Positions 1 to 5,481 of a stretch of 14,071 nt of DNA are shown in pieces. The stretch is from assembly GCA_041913505.1 (NCBI GenBank), contig JAYSFC010000102.1:1-14071 (forward strand), in the 5' to 3' direction. The first letter of the stretch is position 1. Each line of letters begins with the position of its first letter. This DNA comes from JAYSFC01 sp041913505. Lineage in GTDB: Bacteria; Pseudomonadota; Gammaproteobacteria; Burkholderiales; Burkholderiaceae_C. A model generated the notes under the pieces. That model saw only the letters and a program-made list of their open reading frames with translations, did not search any database and was not told the origin of the DNA. The position numbers and the translations under genes are program-made.

Positions 1-840
1 GTGAACGACCGCGAGGTCAAGAAGGTGCCGCTCTTGCGCGGCAAGAGCGTGTTCAACCTGTTCTTCGAGAACAGCACGCGCACGCGCACCACCTTCGAGA
101 TCGCGGCCAAGCGACTCTCGGCCGACGTGATCAACCTCGACATCGCGCGCTCCTCGGCGAGCAAGGGCGAGTCGCTGCTTGACACCATCGCCAACCTGTC
201 GGCCATGGCGGCCGACCTGTTCGTGGTGCGGCACAGCGAGAGCGGCGCCCCCTACCTGATCGCGCAGCACGTGGCGCCCCACGTGCACGTGATCAACGCG
301 GGCGATGGGCGGCATGCGCACCCCACGCAGGGGCTGCTCGACATGTACACCATCCGCCACTACAAGAAGGATTTCAGCAACCTCACGGTGGCCATCGTGG
401 GCGATGTGCTGCACTCGCGCGTGGCGCGCTCCGACATTCACGCCCTCACCACGCTCGGCGCGGCCGAGGTGCGCGTGGTGGGGCCGCGTACGCTGGTGCC
501 GGGCGACATGGCGCAGATGGGCGTGCGCGTGTTCCACACGCTCGAGGACGGCATCAAGGACGCCGACGTGGTCATCATGCTGCGCCTGCAGAACGAGCGC
601 ATGAGTGGCGCGCTGCTGCCCTCGAGCCAGGAGTACTTCAAGAGCTTCGGTCTCACGCCCGAGAAGCTGCAGCTGGCCCGGCCCGATGCCATCGTGATGC
701 ACCCTGGCCCCATCAACCGCGGGGTGGAGATCGACTCCGCCGTGGTGGACGGCAAGCAAAGCGTGATCCTGCCGCAGGTCACGTTCGGCATCGCGGTGCG
801 CATGGCGGTGATGTCCATCGTCGCGGGGAACGAAGCATGA
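1..840 (+). CDS. pyrB: Aspartate carbamoyltransferase catalytic chain, 5'-truncated by the window edge
   Basis: Catalyses carbamoyl phosphate + L-aspartate to N-carbamoyl-aspartate, the committed step of pyrimidine synthesis in the cytoplasm. The frame is open to base 1. The visible 279 codons lack about 40 N-terminal residues compared with the usual ~320, so the GTG at base 1 is an internal valine codon rather than the start. Counting from base 1, the carbamoyl-phosphate loop FENSTRTRT has its S-T-R-T-R at 25-29, HPTQ is at 107-110, SRVARS at 139-144, and HPGPINRG at 234-241, the form usual for the Pseudomonas/betaproteobacterial enzyme. The stop overlaps the start of the pyrC' gene by 4 bases (ATGA), so the two are probably translationally coupled. 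In the Pseudomonas-type enzyme this chain assembles with the dihydroorotase-like partner, which fits the pairing here. Identity is very secure; only the missing 5' end and its promoter are unknown. Confidence 0.96.
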   Translation: MNDREVKKVPLLRGKSVFNLFFENSTRTRTTFEIAAKRLSADVINLDIARSSASKGESLLDTIANLSAMAADLFVVRHSESGAPYLIAQHVAPHVHVINAGDGRHAHPTQGLLDMYTIRHYKKDFSNLTVAIVGDVLHSRVARSDIHALTTLGAAEVRVVGPRTLVPGDMAQMGVRVFHTLEDGIKDADVVIMLRLQNERMSGALLPSSQEYFKSFGLTPEKLQLARPDAIVMHPGPINRGVEIDSAVVDGKQSVILPQVTFGIAVRMAVMSIVAGNEA

Positions 841-2135
841 AGATCCTGATCCAGAACGGCCGCGTGATCGACCCGGCCCGTGGTTTTGACCATCAATGCG
901 ACATAGCGCTTGCCGCTGGGCGCATTATTGCTATCAATGATGTAGCAAAAGACTTTGCCCCCAACCGCGTGATCGACGCGAGCGGCTGCATCGTGCTGCC
1001 CGGCCTCGTGGACCTCGCGGCGCGCCTGCGCGAACCCGGCCACGAGCACGAGGGCATGCTCGAGTCCGAGATGGCCGCCGCCGTGGCCGGTGGCGTGACC
1101 AGCCTGGTCTGCCCGCCCGATACCGACCCTGTGCTCGACGAGCCCGGCCTCGTGGAGATGCTCAAGTTCCGCGCCGAGAAGCTGCACCAGGCACGCCTGT
1201 TCCCGCTGGGTGCCCTCACGCGCAACCTTGCGGGCGAGGTGCTCACCGAGATGGCCGAGCTCACCGAGTCGGGCTGCGTGGGCTTCAGCCAGGCCGACGT
1301 GGCGCTCGCGAGCACCCAGGTGCTGCAGCGCGCGCTGCAGTACGCGGCCACCTTCGGCTATACCGTGTGGCTGCGCCCGCAGGAGCTCTACCTGGGCAAG
1401 GGCGTCGCGGCCAGCGGGCCGCTGGCCACGCGCCTGGGCCTGTCGGGTGTGCCCGTGGCGGCCGAGACCATCGCGCTGCACACCATCTTCGAGCTGCTCA
1501 AGACGACCCATGCGCGCGTGCACCTGTGCCGCCTGTCGAGCGCCGCCGGCGTGCAGCTGGTGCGCCAGGCCAAGGCCGAGGGGCTCAAGGTGAGCTGCGA
1601 CGTGAGCATCAACTCGCTGCACCTCACCGACGTCGATATCGGCTTCTTCGACAGCCGCGCGCGCCTCTCGCCGCCGTTGCGCCAACAGCGCGACCGCGAG
1701 GCGCTATCGGCCGCGCTGGCCGACGGCACCATCGACGCGCTGGTGTCCGACCACACCCCCGTGGACGAGGATGCCAAGACCCTGCCGTTCGCCGAGGCCG
1801 AGCCTGGCGCCACGGGCCTGGAGTTGCTCCTGAGCCTGGCCATCAAGTGGTCGCGGGACCAGGGCGTGCCGCTGGCGCGTGCGCTGGCTGCGGTGACGAG
1901 CGAACCCGCGCGCGTGCTCGGCACGGCCCTGGGCACGTTGCAGGCCAGCGTGGGCCAGCTCGTGGAGGGCGGTGTGGGCGATCTGTGCATCGTCGATCCG
2001 CAGGCGGCGTGGACCGTGCAGGCCGATGCGCTCGCGAGCCAGGGCAAGCACACGCCGTTCTCGGGCTACGAGCTGCCGGCCCGCGTGCGCGCTACGCTGG
2101 TGGGCGGCCAGGTGGCCTTCGAGCGCGGCCTGTAG
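837..2135 (+). CDS. pyrC': Inactive dihydroorotase-like PyrC' (pseudo-dihydroorotase, aspartate carbamoyltransferase partner)
   Basis: A 432-residue amidohydrolase-fold protein, full length for class I dihydroorotases, with the typical opening (NGRVIDP at 7-13, IDASG at 46-50, LPGLVDL at 54-60). The metal site is degraded. The family D-x-H-x-H reads D59-L-A61-A-R63. The HLCHLS-type motif reads H229-L-C-R232-L-S. The TPHH motif reads S257-I-N259-S260. Only the late SDH aspartate (D305) remains. Loss of four or more histidine ligands makes dihydroorotase activity very unlikely. In Pseudomonas, a homologous inactive PyrC' is needed to assemble the PyrB holoenzyme, and the 4-base overlap with pyrB supports the same role here. 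A separate active pyrC must then exist elsewhere (inference). A GGGGA Shine-Dalgarno at 825-829 precedes the ATG. Bases 881-950 are unusually AT-rich; see the separate repeat entry. Databases often name such genes simply dihydroorotase. Confidence 0.93.
   Translation: MKILIQNGRVIDPARGFDHQCDIALAAGRIIAINDVAKDFAPNRVIDASGCIVLPGLVDLAARLREPGHEHEGMLESEMAAAVAGGVTSLVCPPDTDPVLDEPGLVEMLKFRAEKLHQARLFPLGALTRNLAGEVLTEMAELTESGCVGFSQADVALASTQVLQRALQYAATFGYTVWLRPQELYLGKGVAASGPLATRLGLSGVPVAAETIALHTIFELLKTTHARVHLCRLSSAAGVQLVRQAKAEGLKVSCDVSINSLHLTDVDIGFFDSRARLSPPLRQQRDREALSAALADGTIDALVSDHTPVDEDAKTLPFAEAEPGATGLELLLSLAIKWSRDQGVPLARALAAVTSEPARVLGTALGTLQASVGQLVEGGVGDLCIVDPQAAWTVQADALASQGKHTPFSGYELPARVRATLVGGQVAFERGL
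884..950. repeat. AT-rich, multiply palindromic island inside pyrC'
   Basis: Bases 881-950 are 46% G+C (32 of 70) in a gene of roughly 70%. The ends are an imperfect inverted repeat: TTTTG at 884-888 with CAAAA at 946-950, and CATCA at 891-895 with TGATG at 938-942. Inside, ATAGC (903-907) pairs with GCTAT (930-934), and AATGCG (895-900) can alternatively pair with CGCATT (921-926). The encoded residues, about 16-38, still align colinearly with ordinary dihydroorotases, so there is no obvious insertion in the protein. It resembles, from memory, the short AT-rich palindromic elements scattered between genes in Comamonadaceae. That link is unverified. Confidence 0.45.
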
Positions 2136-2149
2136 GGGCTGGGCCGCGC

Positions 2150-2890
2150 ATGCCGCGCCTTGTTCGAGCCAGTTGGCGCGTCGCTGCCATCCTGGGCCAC
2201 ATCGTTCACGGCCTGTGGGTCGTGGCCTGGCGCTTCCCGCGCCTGTCGCCCGACCAGCAACAGGCCCGCGTGCAGGCCTGGGCCGTGGGCCTGCTCGCGC
2301 GCGCGGGCATCACGCTCGAGATCCGCGGAACGCCGCCGGTCCACGGGCCCATGCTGCTCGTGTCCAACCACCTGTCCTGGCTCGACATTCCCGTCATGCA
2401 TGCGGCGCGCTATTGCCGCTTCATCTCCAAGTCCGACGTGCAGGCGTGGCCCCTCGTAGGCACTCTGGCCACGGCGGCCGGCACGCTCTACATCGAACGC
2501 AACTCGCGCCGCGACGCGCTGCGCATGGTCCAGTGCATGCAGGAGGCGCTGCAGGCGGGCCAGGTGCTGGCCGTGTTCCCCGAGGGCACCACGGGCGACG
2601 GCCGCACGCTGCTGCCCTTCCATGCCAACCTGCTGCAGGCCGCTGTGGCGGCCGACGCCCCCGTGCAGCCCGTGGGGCTGCGCTTTGTGGACCGTCGCAC
2701 GGGGGCCACGAGCCATGCGCCGAGCTACATCGGCGACGAAACCCTGGTGGGATCGATCTGGCGCACGCTGGCGGCGCCCGCCATCACCGCCGTGGTGCAC
2801 TACGGCGAACCCGAGCAAGCCCAGGGGCGCGACCGCCGGGCCTGGAGCGAGCACTTGCACGCTGCGGTGGACGCGCTGCGCCAGCGTTGA
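2150..2890 (+). CDS. plsC: PlsC-type lysophospholipid acyltransferase (1-acylglycerol-3-phosphate acyltransferase family)
   Basis: Predicted to transfer an acyl chain to a lysophospholipid, typically 1-acyl-glycerol-3-phosphate to phosphatidate, at the inner membrane. The 246-residue product, normal for the family, has the acyltransferase box N73-H74-L-S-W-L-D79 (NHx4D), a substrate-binding region around YIERNSRRD (114-122), and FPEGTT at 143-148. A hydrophobic stretch at about 11-27 can anchor it to the membrane. I chose the ATG at 2150 because the protein starts there as PlsC homologues do and AGGGG at 2134-2138 makes a ribosome site overlapping the pyrC' stop. The frame stays open far upstream, but that part is a shadow of pyrC'. 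It follows pyrC' by 14 bases and is probably co-transcribed with pyrBC'. An ornithine-lipid (OlsA-like) acyltransferase role cannot be excluded. Confidence 0.9.
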   Translation: MPRLVRASWRVAAILGHIVHGLWVVAWRFPRLSPDQQQARVQAWAVGLLARAGITLEIRGTPPVHGPMLLVSNHLSWLDIPVMHAARYCRFISKSDVQAWPLVGTLATAAGTLYIERNSRRDALRMVQCMQEALQAGQVLAVFPEGTTGDGRTLLPFHANLLQAAVAADAPVQPVGLRFVDRRTGATSHAPSYIGDETLVGSIWRTLAAPAITAVVHYGEPEQAQGRDRRAWSEHLHAAVDALRQR

Positions 2891-3004
2891 GCCTTCCGCT
2901 CCTCGCTTCATGGCTGCCGTTTGTCGGCAAAAGTGGGTATGTCCAACGGATTGGTATGTAACTCGCCGTAATTTGGTCGAGAAAATTCCTGGTTTGCAGT
3001 AAGG

Positions 3005-3013
3005 TGCTAGATT
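3005..3013 (+). promoter_or_regulatory. Candidate extended -10 promoter for the Yip1-like gene
   Basis: TGCTAGATT fits an extended -10 (TG-n-TAnnnT), placed about 50 bases before the ATG at 3062. There is no good -35 at the right distance. The 171-base gap 2891-3061 is distinctly AT-richer than its neighbours, as expected for a promoter region, and also holds a direct repeat GGTATGT at 2936-2942 and 2953-2959. A clear Shine-Dalgarno AGAGAGGG (3049-3056) precedes the gene. Pattern-based only. Confidence 0.3.
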
Positions 3014-3061
3014 GGCGCGCGGGCCCATGCGTGCCGCCAAACACCACAAGAGAGGGAAACC

Positions 3062-4297
3062 ATGGATCTGATCGAACGCGCCAAGAGCATCCTGCTCCAG
3101 CCCCGGGAAACCTGGGGCCGGATCGAGGCCGAATCCGCCACCACCGCCAGCCTGTTCACGGGCTATCTGATGATCCTTGCGGCCATCCCGGCCGTGTGCG
3201 GCTTCATCGGCATGTCGCTGATCGGCTTCGGCGGCTTTGGCTTCACGGTGCGCGTGCCGCTGCTCGCAGGGTTGGCCAACATGGTCGTGTCGTATGGGCT
3301 GAGCCTGGCGGGCGTGTTCGTGCTGGCGCTCATCGTCGATGCGCTCGCGCCCACTTTCGGCGGCGTGAAAAACTCCATCCAGGCGCTCAAGCTCGTGGTC
3401 TACGCGAGCACGGCGGCCCTGCTGGGCGGCGTGTTCAGCCTGCTACCCTCGCTGTCCATGCTGGGCCTGCTGGCGGCGCTGTATTCCATTTACCTCATCT
3501 ACACGGGCCTGCCCGTGCTCATGAAGAGCCCGGCCGAGAAATCGGTGGCCTATACGGCAGTGGTCCTCGTGGCCGGCATCGTGATGGCGGTCATCATCGG
3601 TGCCGTGGGCTCGCTGTTCATGCCCCATGGCGCAATGATGGGCGGCCTGGGCGGGGCGGGCGGCAATGTATCGGTCACCACGCCCCATGGCAAGGTTTCC
3701 ATCGACACGGCCGGCCTGGAGGCGGCAAGCAAGAAGATGGAAGAGGCCGCGCGCCAGATGGAACAGGCGCAAAAGAGCCAGGACCCGAATGCCATGGCCG
3801 CCGCCACGGGCAACGCGATGGCGGCTGCGGCCAGCGCGATGGGCGGCGCCCAGGGTGCCGTGGCCGTGCAGTCGCTCAAGGCCGCGCTGCCCGAGCAACT
3901 GGCGGGCCTGGCGCGCACGAGCGTGGAGGTGCAGGATGGCGCTGCCATGGGCCTGCCCACAAGCCAGGCGCGCGCCGAGTACGGTAGCGGCGACAGGCAG
4001 GTGCGCGTGGAGATCGTCGATCTGGGCGGCCTGAGCGGCCTTGCGCAGATGGCCGGCATGGTGCAGGGCGAGAAGGAAACCGACGGCCATGTCGAGAAAA
4101 CCTGGCAGGCGAATGGCCGCACGATGCAGGAGGAGTACCACAAGGACGGCAGCCACGCCGAGGCCAAGGCGATCCTCAAGAACGGCCTCGTGGTGAGTGT
4201 GGAGGCCGACCAGACCGCGATCAAGGACGTGCGTGGCTTCCTGGAGAAGATCGACCTGGGCGCCCTCGAGAATCTGCCGCGCAAGGGCAAGTCCTAA
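3062..4297 (+). CDS. Yip1-domain membrane protein with a soluble C-terminal domain of unknown function
   Basis: 411 residues. The N-terminal ~190 residues look like a bacterial Yip1-family membrane domain: the opening MDLIERAKSILLQPRETW is typical, followed by about five hydrophobic segments near 33-57, 67-93, 111-129, 131-153 and 163-187. Residues 188-202 are Gly/Met-rich, 216-240 are charged and helical (possible coiled coil), and 241-270 are an Ala/Met-rich low-complexity stretch. Residues ~272-406 form a predicted mixed alpha/beta domain containing LPEQLAGLARTSVEV and a C-terminal KIDLGALENL. I recall a similar domain in uncharacterised betaproteobacterial proteins but cannot name it. Function is unknown; Yip1 proteins are membrane proteins without an established enzymatic role in bacteria. 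The start is set by a strong ribosome site. It stands alone, between the plsC end and a convergent fbpC. Confident as a gene, moderate for Yip1. Confidence 0.85.
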   Translation: MDLIERAKSILLQPRETWGRIEAESATTASLFTGYLMILAAIPAVCGFIGMSLIGFGGFGFTVRVPLLAGLANMVVSYGLSLAGVFVLALIVDALAPTFGGVKNSIQALKLVVYASTAALLGGVFSLLPSLSMLGLLAALYSIYLIYTGLPVLMKSPAEKSVAYTAVVLVAGIVMAVIIGAVGSLFMPHGAMMGGLGGAGGNVSVTTPHGKVSIDTAGLEAASKKMEEAARQMEQAQKSQDPNAMAAATGNAMAAAASAMGGAQGAVAVQSLKAALPEQLAGLARTSVEVQDGAAMGLPTSQARAEYGSGDRQVRVEIVDLGGLSGLAQMAGMVQGEKETDGHVEKTWQANGRTMQEEYHKDGSHAEAKAILKNGLVVSVEADQTAIKDVRGFLEKIDLGALENLPRKGKS

Positions 4298-4306
4298 GGG
4301 TGGATT

Positions 4307-4327
4307 TAGCTATTTTTTTAATAGCTA
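4307..4327. terminator. Inverted repeat between convergent genes, possible bidirectional terminator
   Basis: TAGCTATT (4307-4314) and AATAGCTA (4320-4327) form an 8-bp stem around a T5 loop, 10 bases after the Yip1-like gene stop and 49 bases beyond the fbpC stop on the other strand. It is AT-rich and lacks a classic T tract after the stem, so it may be weak or be part of a dispersed repeat. The AT-rich character extends to about 4372. Confidence 0.4.
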
Positions 4328-4375
4328 CAAACGACCCGTGCGTAAGGACCTGGTGCCGAAAATAGCGTAATTGCC

Positions 4376-5440
4376 TCAGCCGCGCGGGAAGGTCACCACG
4401 TGGTCAACCTGCGGGCGGATGCCGATCCACTCGCCCACGGCATGGTCGTGGTGGCTGGGCACGTGGGCCATCACGGTGAGGCCGCTCGCCAGGCGCAGCG
4501 TGTAGAGGAATTCCGAGCCGCGGAACGCCTTGCGCAGGATTTCGGCCTGCACGGGGGCGGCGTCGTCGTGCACGATGTCGTCGGCGCGCAGCAGCACGTC
4601 GCACTCGCCGCCGGGGTAGCTCGAGGGCAGGGGGCATTCGTCCAGGTCGGTCAGTTCTCCGAGCGGCGTTTGGGCCACCACGTTGCCCTCGCGCTGCACC
4701 AGCGTGGCGGGAGCGAACACGCCGTGGCCGATGAAGTCGGCCACGAAGCGCGTGGCGGGGCGGTGGTAGAGCGCATAGGCGTCGTCCCACTGGTGCAGGC
4801 GGCCGCTTTCCATCACGCCGATGCGGTCGCCGATGGCGAAGGCCTCGAGCTGGTCGTGCGTGACGAACAGCGCCGTGGCGCCTGCCGCCTTGAGGATGCC
4901 GCGCACCTCGTGCGCGAGGCGCTCGCGCAGGTCCACGTCGAGGTTGGAGAAGGGTTCGTCCAGCAGCATGAGCTGGGGGCGCGGCGCCAGCGCCCGCGCC
5001 AGGGCCACGCGCTGCTGCTGCCCACCCGAGAGTTCGTGCGGAAAGCGCGCTTCACTGCCTGCGAGGCCCACGAGGCCCAGCACTTCGGCCACGCGCGCGG
5101 TCTGCTCGGCCCGTGGCAGCTGGTGGATGCCGAACGCCACATTGCGCCCCACGGTGAGGTGGGGGAACAGCGCGTAGTCCTGGAACACCATGCCGATGCG
5201 CCGCTCTTCGGGCGGCACGCTGCGCCCGGCGGCGCTTACCACGGCACCCGAGAGGCGGATCTCGCCGCCGCCCACGGGCTCCAGCCCGGCCACCGCGCGC
5301 AGCAGCGTGGTCTTGCCGCAGCCCGACGGGCCGATCAGCACGCCGATCTCGCCCGCGGCCAGGTTCAGCGTCACGCCGCGCACAGCGGCCTGGGGCTGGC
5401 CGGCGTAGCGCACCTCGAGTTGGGAGACCTGCAGGAACAT
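4376..5440 (-). CDS. fbpC: Iron(III)-type ABC transporter ATP-binding protein
   Basis: 354 residues, the usual length for FbpC/PotA-type ATPases. ATP hydrolysis here would drive import through the divergently encoded permease. Walker A GPSGCGKTT is at 37-45, the Q-loop glutamine at 87 (VFQDYALFPH is characteristic of the Fe3+/spermidine/sulfate importer group), the signature LSGGQQQR at 137-144, Walker B LMLLDEP at 157-163 with catalytic E162, and the switch histidine H195 (VTHDQLEA). After ~residue 240 comes a C-terminal regulatory region resembling TOBE domains. The start ATG at 5440-5438 matches the family N-terminus. No ribosome site is evident: a TACAAT hexamer sits only 6 bases upstream, so the transcript may be leaderless. 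It is separated from the permease start by 39 bases containing a Fur-like palindrome. Substrate iron(III) is inferred from the permease type and FbpC-like sequence. Confidence 0.92.
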   Translation of the reverse strand: MFLQVSQLEVRYAGQPQAAVRGVTLNLAAGEIGVLIGPSGCGKTTLLRAVAGLEPVGGGEIRLSGAVVSAAGRSVPPEERRIGMVFQDYALFPHLTVGRNVAFGIHQLPRAEQTARVAEVLGLVGLAGSEARFPHELSGGQQQRVALARALAPRPQLMLLDEPFSNLDVDLRERLAHEVRGILKAAGATALFVTHDQLEAFAIGDRIGVMESGRLHQWDDAYALYHRPATRFVADFIGHGVFAPATLVQREGNVVAQTPLGELTDLDECPLPSSYPGGECDVLLRADDIVHDDAAPVQAEILRKAFRGSEFLYTLRLASGLTVMAHVPSHHDHAVGEWIGIRPQVDHVVTFPRG

Positions 5441-5446
5441 GCCTGG

Positions 5447-5452
5447 ATTGTA
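5447..5452 (-). promoter_or_regulatory. -10 hexamer TACAAT immediately before fbpC
   Basis: On the minus strand TACAAT matches the -10 consensus at five of six bases and ends 6 bases before the ATG, which would put transcription start at or next to the start codon. The expected -35 position (5470-5475) reads GAATTC, a poor match, and lies inside the Fur-like palindrome. Confidence 0.45.
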
Positions 5453-5460
5453 GGGCGGTC

Positions 5461-5481
5461 AAATGCTTAGAATTCGCATTT
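5461..5481. promoter_or_regulatory. Fur-box-like palindrome between divergent fbpC and fbpB
   Basis: AAATGC (5461-5466) and GCATTT (5476-5481) are inverted arms around a 9-base AT-rich centre, TTAGAATTC, giving a 21-base imperfect palindrome. Fur sites in beta- and gammaproteobacteria are ~19-base AT-rich palindromes, often with AAATGC/GCATTT-like flanks. A further ATTTGCATTT follows at 5478-5487. Its place over the -35 region of fbpC and a TAGAAT (-10-like, 5468-5473) for fbpB suits iron repression of both genes. Assignment is by resemblance only. Confidence 0.45.

Noticed and set aside
438..1685. Long open frame of ~415 codons on the minus strand under pyrB/pyrC'
   Set aside because: Opposite two secure genes, His/Ala/Arg-rich low-complexity translation, no recognisable domain; a typical high-G+C shadow.
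1367..2149. Upstream extension of the plsC frame by 261 codons
   Set aside because: Lies wholly inside pyrC' in another frame, with Pro/Ala/Arg/Gly-rich nonsense; the acyltransferase begins naturally at 2150.
2921..2959. GCCG/CGGC mini-hairpin and GGTATGT direct repeat after plsC as terminator or operator
   Set aside because: The stem is only 4 bp without a T tract, and the repeat is 7 bases with no known match; too weak to annotate separately.
3004..3987. Plus-strand frame of 327 codons overlapping the Yip1-like gene
   Set aside because: Arg/Gly/His-rich shadow; the overlapping frame has clear membrane helices and a strong ribosome site.
4400..5470. Plus-strand frame of 356 codons antisense to fbpC
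   Set aside because: Fully opposite a gene with all ABC ATPase motifs; composition is His/Ala/Val/Gly-biased with no domain.
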